Counted from the stretch's first letter, positions 17,039 to 26,208 are shown. The stretch is 64,000 nt of DNA from Cognatundibacterium aquatile (GCF_014699135.1 NZ_JACOFT010000002.1:859692-923691), one strand, 5' to 3'. Notes: a model not told the origin generated them from the sequence alone. A program made the numbers and translations.

Positions 17039-18370
17039 CTAGTTTTTCGGCTTTTTATTTCTGCTGCATTCGCTCTGCGGTAAAGGTTTGCGCTCCTGTT
17101 CAGGATCAAATTGCAGCAACGCAGATTTGGCCAACGCCACATCCTTGCTGAATTCGGTGATGTAGCGGCTGCGCTCTTCGCTGCTCCATTCGGCATCCGA
17201 AAACGTCTTCAGCGGATAGGTTTTGCTGACATAGGCGCTGCCTTCCAGACGCGGCATCAGCGCGCGGTCAGGATCGGTATTTTCTTTCAGCAAATACGCG
17301 TCAACATCACGCAAAGTCAGCGGCATTGCCGGTTGCTGGTCGCGCAGCAGATTACCAACGACTGTCAGCGAAATATCATTACTGCCCTGCGGCAGCAGGT
17401 CGTTAAAAGTCACCAGAGCAAAGGGCTTCCCTTTCGCATCATCGACACGGCCATTGACGATGTAACGCCCCGGCGTGTTAACGTTGGCTTTCAGGATAAA
17501 TCTGAGTGAGCCACCTTCGGTCGATTCACGGATATTGCCGCTCCAGACAGCTGGTGTTTCCGACGAATAAATCACATCGAAAAACACGAAACCGGTCTGA
17601 CCATTCACGACATAATTTAATTCTGTACGTATCGTGCCGTTGAAACTGGCGAACCCGGTCTGGGCTGGTGCCAGCATACCGCTGTAAATACCATCACCAG
17701 CAATCGCATCGCCCTCGCGGCCACTGTCAGACATAGGCACGGGCACCGGCGACGTCTCGCGACCACCGGCATACACCAGGCCACGGGCGATCGCTTTATC
17801 GACACTGAGTGCGAGCGGCTTGCCGCTGGTGTCGGTCGCTTTGATGGTGAATATGGCGGCTTCGCCAGCCGCCAGATAAACACGTGATTGCGTCGTCTGG
17901 ATTTGAATTTCTTTGTCCGTACCGCCACCTTTTTTTCGCATGGGATGCGATTCTGCGACCGGTTGGTTAGGGTAAACCTGATCCGGATGTTCGCTCAGCG
18001 GGCGGGAGCTATTCGGGTAACGGGTTGATTCAACATAATTGCAAAGTACCTGATCGGCCTGTTCCAGTTGCGCGACCAACAGCTGGCGTTGTGCGTCTTT
18101 CGGTAAGACCGCTGCTGCTGGTTGTGCGCCAGCAGCAGCGGGCATCGCCAGAAAACGTTCATTCTTTGTTGTCGCTGCGGCGACCTGGCTGGCGGGTGCT
18201 TCAGGAAACCAGTTCCAGCCAGCAGCCATCACCACCACTACCAGCAGAGCAATGATGGCGATGAATTTATAGCGACTGAACCCACCAGCACCGGAAGATG
18301 AACCACCATCGACTGGTGGCTTACCTCGCCGGTGCTGAGGGCGTTCGGAGGATGCTGGCTTACGTAGCAT
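17039..18370 (-). CDS. Membrane-anchored choice-of-anchor X domain protein
   Basis: A 443-residue protein with a basic, Ser/Gly-rich N-terminus, one transmembrane segment (about 34-54, FIAIIALLVVVVMAAGW) and a long periplasmic part. Residues about 150-330 resemble the 'choice-of-anchor X' beta-sandwich, with a Ca-binding-like stretch DSGREGDAIAGDGIYSG. The C-terminus is charged. It starts 2 bases after the stop of the lipase-like gene at 18373-19260, so the two are co-transcribed and probably act together at the envelope. The role might be chaperone or lipase partner, but this is inferred from pairing only. Confidence 0.6.
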   Translation of the reverse strand: MLRKPASSERPQHRRGKPPVDGGSSSGAGGFSRYKFIAIIALLVVVVMAAGWNWFPEAPASQVAAATTKNERFLAMPAAAGAQPAAAVLPKDAQRQLLVAQLEQADQVLCNYVESTRYPNSSRPLSEHPDQVYPNQPVAESHPMRKKGGGTDKEIQIQTTQSRVYLAAGEAAIFTIKATDTSGKPLALSVDKAIARGLVYAGGRETSPVPVPMSDSGREGDAIAGDGIYSGMLAPAQTGFASFNGTIRTELNYVVNGQTGFVFFDVIYSSETPAVWSGNIRESTEGGSLRFILKANVNTPGRYIVNGRVDDAKGKPFALVTFNDLLPQGSNDISLTVVGNLLRDQQPAMPLTLRDVDAYLLKENTDPDRALMPRLEGSAYVSKTYPLKTFSDAEWSSEERSRYITEFSKDVALAKSALLQFDPEQERKPLPQSECSRNKKPKN

Positions 18371-18372
18371 TA

Positions 18373-19260
18373 TTACGTCGCATTACTTACCATCGCCGCC
18401 CGCACGACAGAAATAATGCCTTGCCAGTTACTATTGGCGTAGTGATTGTAGGCTTCCGCATCATCCCTGAAACTGACCGAGTGATAACTCCATTTGACGG
18501 AACCGCCCTCATTCGCCGCCGTTCCCAGCGTCAGGTCATTGCATAGCCAGTCACTCGGATTGCATAAGGATTGTCCGGCGGAACCTGCCACACCACCTGT
18601 ACTGTGATAAGCCACGGCCTCGTCATCCTGTCCGGGCAGAATTCCGGAATACACTGTGCCTTTGGCTCCGGCATACATATAAAACCAGACGTTACGGGTT
18701 TCATTATGGTTGTACATCGCTCTGGCGGTCGTCGTTTTCAGATCTTTCACCAATGGTTCTGATACCGCCCAGGAGCCGACATCAGATAGTTCCGAGCCGC
18801 CACCGGCGCCAGACGCCGTTCTGACCCACTTGATGTTCCAACCCACCTGTGTCGTGCCATCGCTGTTACCACACTGACCGGAGGAATTGGCCACGGCATT
18901 TTTCTTGGTACGTGTCGAGCCGCCATAGTTTGCCAGCGTATAGCCCAGCATCAGATCGCCAGCGCTGTGCGTCGCCACATAACACCAGTTACTGCCGGTA
19001 CAGAAACAATCCAGCGCGTCGCGTATCTTGCTGTTTTGCGATGAAATACTGTTGTAGCCATCCCAGTTGACCGCTTTTTTATTCACGCCGGCCGCGGTGG
19101 AGGAAGGTCCCCAGTAGGTAAAACTGTTGTAGTCGCCAGCCACACCGCCACCGCCGCGACCATTAATCCACAAGGTGTAATTCGTGGCACTGGCGATGCT
19201 GGATAGCGCTGCCAGCGACAACAGCATCAGGGTAATCATTATCCGCATTAACTTCATCAT
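18373..19260 (-). CDS. Secreted lipase-like alpha/beta hydrolase
   Basis: A 295-residue protein with a clear Sec signal (LMRIMITLMLLSLAALSSIASA, cleavage near residue 25). The mature part has a nucleophile-elbow-like motif THSAGD with Ser99, later acidic residues (GQDDEAVAYHS) and a C-terminal His (YHSVSFRDDAEAYNHY), an arrangement consistent with a Ser-Asp-His triad. Several cysteine pairs (DCFCTGSNWC; CNPSDWLCND) suggest disulfides outside the cytoplasm. It is the first gene of a two-gene unit with the choice-of-anchor X protein. Enzymatic activity is inferred from the motif alone. Confidence 0.55.
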   Translation of the reverse strand: MMKLMRIMITLMLLSLAALSSIASATNYTLWINGRGGGGVAGDYNSFTYWGPSSTAAGVNKKAVNWDGYNSISSQNSKIRDALDCFCTGSNWCYVATHSAGDLMLGYTLANYGGSTRTKKNAVANSSGQCGNSDGTTQVGWNIKWVRTASGAGGGSELSDVGSWAVSEPLVKDLKTTTARAMYNHNETRNVWFYMYAGAKGTVYSGILPGQDDEAVAYHSTGGVAGSAGQSLCNPSDWLCNDLTLGTAANEGGSVKWSYHSVSFRDDAEAYNHYANSNWQGIISVVRAAMVSNAT

Positions 19261-19683
19261 TCAACTCCTTGTTGAGTGCTGCCTGGATGAAAAACCATGG
19301 AATACAGAGATCAGTAAACAAAAACAATCCAGCCGTCCGCCTCGCATAAATGCATAAGCTAAAGACCAATGATGCAGACAGGAAGATCGCAGCGCAGTAT
19401 CGAAATCAACGTCGATGATGTCAACTTGCAATGCAACAAAATAACTTCATCTGATCGTACAGATCAAGGCCAGGGACAGCGACAAAACAGATAAAAGCAC
19501 TATGAGGAAAGGAATTCATTCCGGACATTAGAGACCGGACTCTAAACAACACTTCGCAAAGCAGAAAGCTAAACGGTCAGCGCGAAAAACGTCGGTTACG
19601 TACAATAGTAAAATACCGCCGCCTCGCAGCAGATGCCAGTCAGATTCCAGACATTTTCTTTTACCGATCACCAGACCATCACC
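19261..19683. other. Divergent intergenic region, no gene seen
   Basis: Upstream region of the lipase-like gene (minus) and the lipocalin gene (plus). It contains a small inverted repeat TTAGAG-ACCGGA-CTCTAA at 19528-19545 that could be an operator. A 68-codon minus-strand frame here was not accepted. No other structure was noticed. Confidence 0.5.
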
Positions 19684-20256
19684 ATGCACAAACCATTAAA
19701 ACCAGCGAAATCTGCGAAACCATTAAGCGCGTTGATGAAGTACCTGCTTGTCATCACATCGGTCATGGAACTGGCGGCATGTACCAGCGCCTCATATCCA
19801 CCGCTGCCCGTTGTCAGTGAAGTGAAGCTGCAACGCTATCAGGGAACCTGGTATCAGATCGCCCTGATCCCCAATCGCTTTCAATCCATGTGCGTCAGCG
19901 ATACCACGGCGGAATATGTTCCACAGGGTGACAGCATTCGCGTGATCAATCGTTGTCGTAAAGCAGACCGCAGTATGGAAGAGGCTATCGGTGTTGCCGA
20001 GCCGGTCGCTGGCAGCAATAACGCAAAATTGCGTGTCAGCTTTTTCCGGCCTTTTTACGGCGATTACTGGATACTTGATCTGGACCCCGGATACCAATGG
20101 GTACTGGTTGGAGAACCATCCAGAAAATATGGCTGGATACTTGCCCGCACACCGACACTGAATCAGGAAACACTACAGCAGTTATGGAAAAAAGCCGAAT
20201 CACTTGGCTACCGCCGACAAGATTTTCAGGTCAGCCCGCAGCAATCTGAAAAGTAA
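19684..20256 (+). CDS. Lipocalin-family outer-membrane lipoprotein (Blc-like)
   Basis: Small lipocalin that binds lipids in a beta-barrel. A lipobox ELAAC ends a lysine-rich signal peptide. The mature part opens with the lipocalin signature YQGTWYQIALIPNRF (GxW motif), then CRKADRSMEEAIGVAEP and DYWILDLDPGYQWVLVGEPSRKYGWILAR, as in Blc. The start is uncertain: ATGs at 19633, 19684 and 19735 are in frame without a clear ribosome site; 19684 gives a normal lipoprotein signal length (about 32 residues). It is a single gene, convergent with the prenyltransferase gene. Confidence 0.87.
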   Translation: MHKPLKPAKSAKPLSALMKYLLVITSVMELAACTSASYPPLPVVSEVKLQRYQGTWYQIALIPNRFQSMCVSDTTAEYVPQGDSIRVINRCRKADRSMEEAIGVAEPVAGSNNAKLRVSFFRPFYGDYWILDLDPGYQWVLVGEPSRKYGWILARTPTLNQETLQQLWKKAESLGYRRQDFQVSPQQSEK

Positions 20257-20301
20257 ATACAACATTTCCTTCATGCTTTTTTTGGAGATCAGTACGCCTG
20301 A

Positions 20302-21246
20302 TCAGAACACGACTGCGGCGGCGATACCAATAGACAAAAGTAAGCCATGTAAAGCTGCCGCGGCGATGGTCTGCTGTATTGCCGGTGTCAGCGACGACGG
20401 CGTCGCGGAATGTTGAATCAGGGTTCTGGCCGCCTGTAACGATAACGCTGTGGAAGCCAACGCCAGCAACGCAAGTCGCGGTAAAGCACCGACCCACACC
20501 GCTGCCGCGAGCCAGAGATATGCAGCCGCCGCGATGACAGCATATAGCCAGCGAGCCTTGTGATGCCCCAAACGTACAACCCAGTGACGTTTACCGGCAA
20601 TGCCATCGGCCTTTTCATCCGGAAACTGATTGATGAACAAAAGATCTGTGACCAACAATGCGTAACTGGCAACCGCAATCAACGGCTTGACGGAGAATGT
20701 ACCGCGCTGGACAACATCGCTCCCGATCGCAATCAGTGCAAACCCAGCCCAGACGCCGATTTCCCCCAGCCCTCGGCTATTCAGTTTGAACGGCGGTGCT
20801 GAATATGCCCAGCCTATGAATAAACCGGCAGCCCCTATCCATAGTAGCGCAGCGTCAGAAACCAACATCAGCCAGAGTCCGGCAACGACAACAAGCAACA
20901 TCAGTATGCCGCCGAAGATTGCGGTTTCACGACGAGATAAGACGCCGTTCTGAATAAAGCGACTACCGCCGGTAAACGGGAAAATACGCTCATTGTTCGC
21001 GTCATCAGTGCCGTTCAGGGCATCGTAATAATCATTGAGGACGTTAATACCGGCATGAGCCACCAGACCAAACAACAAGCTCATTCCCGCCGTCAGCAAA
21101 TCGATCGGCACGCGATCGGCATAAGCGCTGGCGAGGCCAATGAAACCTGCAAACAAGGTGACTGTCAGAAATGCTGGCCGCGTTGCCATCAGATAGCGCA
21201 GCACAGGATTGGCCATATTATTCAGATTGGGTTCAACAGCGGGCAT
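20302..21246 (-). CDS. UbiA-family prenyltransferase (MenA-like)
   Basis: Multi-spanning inner-membrane enzyme of 314 residues that transfers an isoprenoid chain to an aromatic acceptor. The first Mg-diphosphate motif is NVLNDYYDALNGTDDANNE; a second acidic motif follows in NQFPDEKADGIAGKR. About eight hydrophobic helices are visible. The sequence style is that of 1,4-dihydroxy-2-naphthoate prenyltransferase, but no other menaquinone genes are in the window, so the acceptor is not certain. It may instead act on another quinone or quinone-like precursor. Confidence 0.8.
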   Translation of the reverse strand: MPAVEPNLNNMANPVLRYLMATRPAFLTVTLFAGFIGLASAYADRVPIDLLTAGMSLLFGLVAHAGINVLNDYYDALNGTDDANNERIFPFTGGSRFIQNGVLSRRETAIFGGILMLLVVVAGLWLMLVSDAALLWIGAAGLFIGWAYSAPPFKLNSRGLGEIGVWAGFALIAIGSDVVQRGTFSVKPLIAVASYALLVTDLLFINQFPDEKADGIAGKRHWVVRLGHHKARWLYAVIAAAAYLWLAAAVWVGALPRLALLALASTALSLQAARTLIQHSATPSSLTPAIQQTIAAAALHGLLLSIGIAAAVVF

Positions 21247-21401
21247 AAGTCCTCAGAATAAACACGGTGCAGCCTGCGTTTTCCTACAAGCGCCAGGCTG
21301 AAACGAAAGCAGTAAAAACAATCAACGCGAAACAATGATTTTGCACTGCATCCGAGGCAAACAACGACAACAATGATTGTTATACATCAGCACTAAGCGC
21401 C

Positions 21402-22067
21402 TTAAAGAGTCGCCGTCGCCAACTTCAGGCCAAAACCGATAAACATCGCACCGACCCCGCACGACATGAGCGCAGAAAGCCGCCGGCGCTGACGGAAAGA
21501 CTCCGCGAGTCTGGCACCGGCAAAAATAATCAACGTCAGATACGTAAAACTGGTCAACTGACAAATCAGCCCCAGAAGGCAATATGACAACAGTGGCGCA
21601 TGAAATTCAGGATCAACAAACTGTATGAAAAAAGAGATGAAAAATAGTATCGCCTTAGGATTCATCAGGCTGATGATCAAAGCTTTTGCAAACGGGTCAC
21701 CAGCCTGAATGGGAAGCACCTTTGCTGCGACCACCACCTGCCTCGTTTTCAGCATTTTCAGGCATTGCAGCAACATCTGAATACCTATCCAGCCGAGGTA
21801 AGCCGCGCCAACATATTTCACGGCATAAAACAAACCCGCATTACTTTTCAGCAGCGCCGCCATCCCTCCGGCAGACAGCACCATCAACACCAGATCACCG
21901 ACAAATATTCCACAAGCACCGCGATACCCTGCACGCACGCCACGTTGCGCTGCGACGCTCAGTACATAAAGGGAATTGGGCCCCGGAAGCAAAACAATGA
22001 AGATTGTCCCTAACAGAAAAGTCCAGAAATCAGAAACGCCAAAGCTGGCGTGAATCAATGCATTCAT
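21402..22067 (-). CDS. LysE/RhtB-family amino-acid exporter, LeuE-like
   Basis: Inner-membrane exporter of 221 residues with about six helices. The family signature LLPGPNSLYVLSVAAQRG is near the N-terminus, with later segments GAAYLGWIGIQMLL and SLMNPKAILFFISFF. The start at 22067 (MNALIHASFGVSDFW) fits the LeuE length; the frame stays open upstream to 22124. Substrates of this branch are leucine and other neutral amino acids, but the substrate here is inferred. It is transcribed away from the injection-system operon. Confidence 0.87.
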   Translation of the reverse strand: MNALIHASFGVSDFWTFLLGTIFIVLLPGPNSLYVLSVAAQRGVRAGYRGACGIFVGDLVLMVLSAGGMAALLKSNAGLFYAVKYVGAAYLGWIGIQMLLQCLKMLKTRQVVVAAKVLPIQAGDPFAKALIISLMNPKAILFFISFFIQFVDPEFHAPLLSYCLLGLICQLTSFTYLTLIIFAGARLAESFRQRRRLSALMSCGVGAMFIGFGLKLATATL

Positions 22068-22124
22068 TTGAAATGTCAAAGTGAAGAACGGTGAACGGTC
22101 GTCATCATAGCAGCGCCGGATCAA

Positions 22125-22570
22125 AGTACGTCGCCAGACAAGAAAAAATGAAAATAATCAGCGCGAACAAATCAGGGAGAAATAAAACACCTGTATCCGG
22201 ATCAAATTTGCAGGACATAGCAAGCGACAACGTGCATTTAAGCAACACATTTTTATATAAAAGACTCACTTTTCCACGATCTGAACAGATAAAAACCAGC
22301 CCCACATTCAGGCTGCGCTTCATTGTTACGCGTTTCTACCAGACATTTAAAAATATCAACAAAAATGTTTTTCTTTTCACTATTGAAATTAACAATAAAA
22401 ATATAGATAATCACGCAACGTTTACTAAAAAACAATTCAAACTAAGTCGAATAAGAATAATAAAAAGTTAGCAGTGTCCGCGTGAACTCAGAGAAAAAAC
22501 ACAATCATGTTACGAATTTTGTTCCGTTTAACATTTGTTTATTTCTCTGTTATCTGCTGCGGAGTCGCAG
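22125..22570. other. AT-rich region upstream of the injection-system operon
   Basis: About 450 bases, markedly AT-rich from roughly 22330 to 22560, between the LeuE-like gene and the first gene of the contractile system. It should hold that operon's promoter. A weak candidate is TTAACA (22528) with TTATCT (22550) at 16-base spacing, but this would leave only a short leader. No convincing gene is present; a 126-codon plus-strand frame ending at 22471 has low-complexity composition and no ribosome site. Confidence 0.5.
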
Positions 22571-23158
22571 ATGATTAACGCCGCATTAAGTCACCTCGCT
22601 GGACAACTGAATCAACAGTTCAAAAATAATTTTCAACTGATAGAAGATATTGCTGTTGTATCAAATCTCTTTGAAACAGATGGAACCGCAGCAGCGCAAG
22701 CCAATAATAAACTGGTACTGACACTGGTTAATATTGAAAAAGACACCCTGCCTTATCGCGCGAACCAGATAACGCGCACGCAAGATGAACGCCAGGTAGT
22801 ACAAAGCAGCCCTTTATATCTGAACTTATATGTGATGATGGCGGCAAATTTCGGCGCAGGCAATTACGCTGAAGCACTTAAATCTATTTCTCAGGCAATC
22901 AGCTTTTTCCAGCAACAAGCCTCATTCGATCATAAAAACAGCCCGGGTCTCGATCCGCGTATCGAAAAGCTGATACTGGATATAGAAAATTTAAAAATTC
23001 CTGATTTGAATAATTTGTGGAGTCTGCTAGGCGGGCGCTACCTGCCGTCGGTTTTTTACAAAGTCCGCATGATTACCGTCGAGAGCGAGGCCATCATCGG
23101 TCAGGTACCGGTCATTACAAAAACGCAGCACTCATTTGAAGTGGGCATGCAATCGTGA
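22571..23158 (+). CDS. DUF4255 / Afp16-like tail-terminator (cap) protein
   Basis: First structural gene of the contractile injection system. It is 195 residues from the ATG at 22571, which has GGAG seven bases upstream; the frame opens at 22535, but that extension lacks a ribosome site. The pattern MINAALSHLAGQLNQQF, VLTLVNIEKDTLPYR and SPLYLNLYVMMAANF is that of the DUF4255 (Pvc16 N-terminal) family, which caps the distal end of the sheath-tube in Afp/PVC particles. Its stop overlaps the next start (GTGA). Unlike the Afp order, where it comes last, it leads the operon here. Confidence 0.85.
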   Translation: MINAALSHLAGQLNQQFKNNFQLIEDIAVVSNLFETDGTAAAQANNKLVLTLVNIEKDTLPYRANQITRTQDERQVVQSSPLYLNLYVMMAANFGAGNYAEALKSISQAISFFQQQASFDHKNSPGLDPRIEKLILDIENLKIPDLNNLWSLLGGRYLPSVFYKVRMITVESEAIIGQVPVITKTQHSFEVGMQS

Positions 23159-23964
23159 GCGAATATCAACGCTTATTTACGATTTACGTACAGCATGATT
23201 TTTTCGATCAGGGAGCTGGTACACATATCCGTTTTGAGCCAACGAAGGAATGCGCCCTTTTCATGCAACGGGAAAATATCTTGCTGCGGAAAAGCCCTGA
23301 TAGCGTAGAGATCTGGCTCGAAACCAGCGACATTGAAAATCAAGTCACAAGCTCTGAAAAATGGAACTTCTGCTTTGCCGTCTTTTCTGACGACCCATTA
23401 ATGAATTTCTACACGCGCTGGCCAATGCCGCTACCGCTCTGCTTCAAAAATTCCGCAGCAACGGCTGACAGTGTGAACGAACTGCTGCATGCAGAAGAAA
23501 TGGTCAACGAAAATGCCGCAAAAAAGAGCGCTTATGTCAGCACGAAAGAACCTCTGTTTCTAGCTTCGATAACGGATGACTTTCCGGTAAATACGAAAAA
23601 AATTGCTGCAAGAGAGTTCGGGATTCAGCTGGAAGCGCGCCCCATATATTGGAAATATTTTTTTTCCGGCGCTCTGGCATCGCGCAAATTAAAAATCATT
23701 GATTTAAACAGTAGCAATGAAGACGAAGGTATACGCTTCATCCCTTCGTCTCAGGTAGTTAGCAAGACCAGTGTTGCCTTCGTTTCTGAAGCGGCACTGC
23801 CGATGAGAAGCATTCCGTCACAACGTTTTCAACTGTGTGAAGAGGGTGTCACAGGAAAAGTATTAATGAAGCGATTACCAAATGCCAACGTGCAGCATAT
23901 TGGCAAAGAAAGACGTCCCGACGGGCATTCATTCGTCGTTGCGGAAATTTATATTCATCAATAA
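23155..23964 (+). CDS. Unknown protein of the contractile injection system
   Basis: A 269-residue soluble protein of unrecognised family with a GTG start overlapping the previous stop. There is no signal peptide or transmembrane segment. It has a charged N-terminal half and a C-terminal half with beta-strand-like segments (RQFGIQ-type AREFGIQLEARPIYWKYFF; ERRPDGHSFVVAEIYIH). Its place between the cap and sheath genes suggests a structural or assembly part, perhaps at the distal end. It could also be a sheath chaperone; the sequence does not decide. Confidence 0.6.
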   Translation: MSEYQRLFTIYVQHDFFDQGAGTHIRFEPTKECALFMQRENILLRKSPDSVEIWLETSDIENQVTSSEKWNFCFAVFSDDPLMNFYTRWPMPLPLCFKNSAATADSVNELLHAEEMVNENAAKKSAYVSTKEPLFLASITDDFPVNTKKIAAREFGIQLEARPIYWKYFFSGALASRKLKIIDLNSSNEDEGIRFIPSSQVVSKTSVAFVSEAALPMRSIPSQRFQLCEEGVTGKVLMKRLPNANVQHIGKERRPDGHSFVVAEIYIHQ

Positions 23965-23981
23965 TTTTCAAAGGAATACAT

Positions 23982-25667
23982 ATGGCTGGCGCGTATAAAA
24001 CCCCTGGTGTCTATATCGTAGAAAAAAATGCTTTTCCTAACTCAGTTGTCGAAGTTGCGACTGCAGTTCCTGCATTTATCGGATACACCGAAATAGCAAG
24101 TAACAAAGGAGCGTCGCTTAAAAATAAGCCCTGGCGCATTTCCTCCATGTCTGAATTCGTCAATTTCTTTGGTGGCGCTCCGAACGATAAGTTCGCCATC
24201 GATACATTCCCGAGTGAAGACGCCAATGTAAAAAATGCGCCTAACAGCGATTTCAGAATTGGCGACGACGAATATCAGTTACTTAACACCAAAAGTCGCA
24301 ACTATCTCTACTACGGTATGAAGTTGTTTTTTCAGAACGGTGGTGGCGCATGTTACGTCGTTTCTGTTGGTGACTATCAGGCAAAAATCGAAAAAGCCGC
24401 TCTTGAAAGTGCATTTGACGAACTGCTCAAGGAACAGGAACCGACAATGATCGTCATTCCTGATGCGATGTCCCTCAGCATGGATGACTGCATTTCACTG
24501 CAACAGGCAAGTCTGATGCACTGCGGCGGAAAAATGAAGAATCGCTTCTCCATTCTTGATATTTATGACGGCTACAAAGATCGTCGTGACGATGGTGACT
24601 GCATCGCAAAATTCCGCAATGCTTTAGGCACCAGCTTTCTCGACTTTGGTTCTGCTTACTATCCCTGGGCAAACACATCCATCGTACAACTCTCTGATTT
24701 AGGTTTTTCCAATATCGCTGATCTCAAAAAATTGAGCGAATGCCTTAAAGCAGAAGTGAATATCAGCACCCTGCATCAGGATAAGAAGGATGCTTATAAC
24801 GAGCAAATCGACAGCATAGAGTCAGTGCTGGCAGCAGCTGAAAAGCTGAAAGCCGATAAAAAAGCAACAGCAGAATCCGACTCGAAAAAAACCGCCGAAG
24901 ACAGAGCGAAAGAAAGAGCCGCGTTAGAAGCAATGTCGGACGAAGATAAGAAAAAAGCGAAAGAAGACGCTGATAAAAAGACGAAAGCGGAGGCAGAAAT
25001 CAGTTCAGCGCCTGCTGAATTGCACAAGACATTATTCACGATCAGCCCTTTGTACGTGAAAATTTTAAGTGCCATTCAGGTCAAGCTGAATCTGTTGCCA
25101 CCATCAGCTGCCATGGCAGGCGTTTACACACTGGTCGATAATTCACGCGGTGTATGGAAAGCTCCAGCCAATGTCAGCCTGGCCTCGGTTGTTTCTCCTT
25201 CAGTCAATATCACCCACGACGAACAAGAAGATCTGAATGTCACTACCGCAGGTAAATCGATCAATGCGATCCGTAGCTTCATCGGCGAAGGAACGCTGGT
25301 CTGGGGTGCCAGAACCTTGGATGGCAATAGTCTTGACTGGCGCTATATCAACGTGCGTCGGACGATGATCATGCTGGAAGAATCCCTGCGTCTGGCAACG
25401 AAAGCTTATGTTTTCGAACCGAACGTCAGCGGCACCTGGGTGACGATCAAAAGCATGGCAAGCAATTTCCTGACAGGCATCTGGAAGCGCGGCGGCCTGG
25501 CCGGAGCAAGCCCGGAAGATGCATTCAGCGTGCATGTCGGCCTGGGAGAGACGATGACTGCTGAAGATATTCTGGAAGGCATTTTGCGCGTCACTATTCT
25601 GGTTGCACTGAGCCGCCCGGCCGAGTTCATTGAAATTACGTTCCAACAGCAGATGCAGAAATCTTAA
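23982..25667 (+). CDS. Contractile tail sheath protein
   Basis: Forms the contractile outer cylinder. At 561 residues it opens with MAGAYKTPGVYIVEKNAFP and VVEVATAVPAFIGYTE, the classical phage/Afp/PVC sheath N-terminus that makes the inter-subunit arm. It ends with the sheath C-domain (INAIRSFIGEGTLVWGARTL; YINVRRTMIMLEESL; RPAEFIEITFQQQ). It is the only sheath gene, where Afp and PVC have three. Residues about 269-345 form a Lys/Glu/Ala-rich helical insertion not typical of sheaths. A good AAAGGAATA ribosome site precedes the ATG. Confidence 0.95.
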   Translation: MAGAYKTPGVYIVEKNAFPNSVVEVATAVPAFIGYTEIASNKGASLKNKPWRISSMSEFVNFFGGAPNDKFAIDTFPSEDANVKNAPNSDFRIGDDEYQLLNTKSRNYLYYGMKLFFQNGGGACYVVSVGDYQAKIEKAALESAFDELLKEQEPTMIVIPDAMSLSMDDCISLQQASLMHCGGKMKNRFSILDIYDGYKDRRDDGDCIAKFRNALGTSFLDFGSAYYPWANTSIVQLSDLGFSNIADLKKLSECLKAEVNISTLHQDKKDAYNEQIDSIESVLAAAEKLKADKKATAESDSKKTAEDRAKERAALEAMSDEDKKKAKEDADKKTKAEAEISSAPAELHKTLFTISPLYVKILSAIQVKLNLLPPSAAMAGVYTLVDNSRGVWKAPANVSLASVVSPSVNITHDEQEDLNVTTAGKSINAIRSFIGEGTLVWGARTLDGNSLDWRYINVRRTMIMLEESLRLATKAYVFEPNVSGTWVTIKSMASNFLTGIWKRGGLAGASPEDAFSVHVGLGETMTAEDILEGILRVTILVALSRPAEFIEITFQQQMQKS

Positions 25668-25683
25668 AAATGCTTTTATAACG

Positions 25684-25714
25684 CAATACCGCGTCATTAA
25701 TCAGCGTATTTTTT
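25684..25714 (+). terminator. Weak hairpin with T-run between sheath and tube genes
   Basis: AATAC-C-GC and GCGTATT pair across an 11-base loop, followed by six T, in the 74-base gap between the sheath and first tube gene. The stem is short and has a bulge, so partial termination or mRNA-end protection is more likely than full stop. It could set the sheath-to-tube expression ratio. Confidence 0.35.
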
Positions 25715-25741
25715 AAAGTTACTTTCTTAAAGAGGTTTGTT

Positions 25742-26200
25742 ATGGCAGATGATGGATCTAAACAATCAGCGAATGTATGGCCTTTGCCAAAATTCTATTT
25801 CCGCGTGAAATGGGACTCCAATGAAATGTCATTCCAGGAGGTATCTGGCCTAGATGTTCAGTCAGAAGAAATTAAATACCGTCACGGAAACAGCCCTGTT
25901 TTCTCAGTGATTAAAATGCCCGGAATGAAAAAATACGGCAACATCACGATGAAAAAAGGCGTGTTTAAAGGTGATAACAAGTTCTGGGACTGGCTCAACA
26001 AAATTAAGATGAACACCATCAAACGTGTTCCGGTCACGATCAGTCTGCTTGATGAAGAAGGTAATGACACGATGGTATGGACTTTGACTAATGCGTGGCC
26101 AACGAAGATTTCAAGTACCGACTTGAAATCAGAAGGCAATGAAGTGGCGATCGAATCTATCGAGATTGTCCACGAAGGTCTGACTATCGCTAATAAATAA
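25742..26200 (+). CDS. Tail tube protein 1 (gp19/Afp1-like)
   Basis: A 152-residue tube protein of the phage-T4 gp19/Hcp-like fold that stacks as hexamers to form the inner tube. Typical segments are FYFRVKWDSNEMSFQEVSGL, YRHGNSPVFSVIKMPG and NVA-type end EGNEVAIESIEIVHEGL. It has a strong AGAGG ribosome site with spacer. It is followed eight bases later by a second tube paralogue, matching the Afp1/Afp5 pairing in which one is the main tube and the other the tube initiator on the hub. Confidence 0.93.
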   Translation: MADDGSKQSANVWPLPKFYFRVKWDSNEMSFQEVSGLDVQSEEIKYRHGNSPVFSVIKMPGMKKYGNITMKKGVFKGDNKFWDWLNKIKMNTIKRVPVTISLLDEEGNDTMVWTLTNAWPTKISSTDLKSEGNEVAIESIEIVHEGLTIANK

Positions 26201-26208
26201 GCATTGAT

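Noticed and set aside
22091..22471. 126-codon plus-strand frame upstream of the injection operon
   Set aside because: Low-complexity, AT-driven composition (Lys/Asn/Ile-rich), overlaps the start of the LeuE-like gene region and has no ribosome site.
22528..22555. TTAACA-16-TTATCT as promoter of the injection operon
   Set aside because: Leaves a leader too short for the GGAG site at 22561; both hexamers are weak, and AT-rich sequence gives many such matches.
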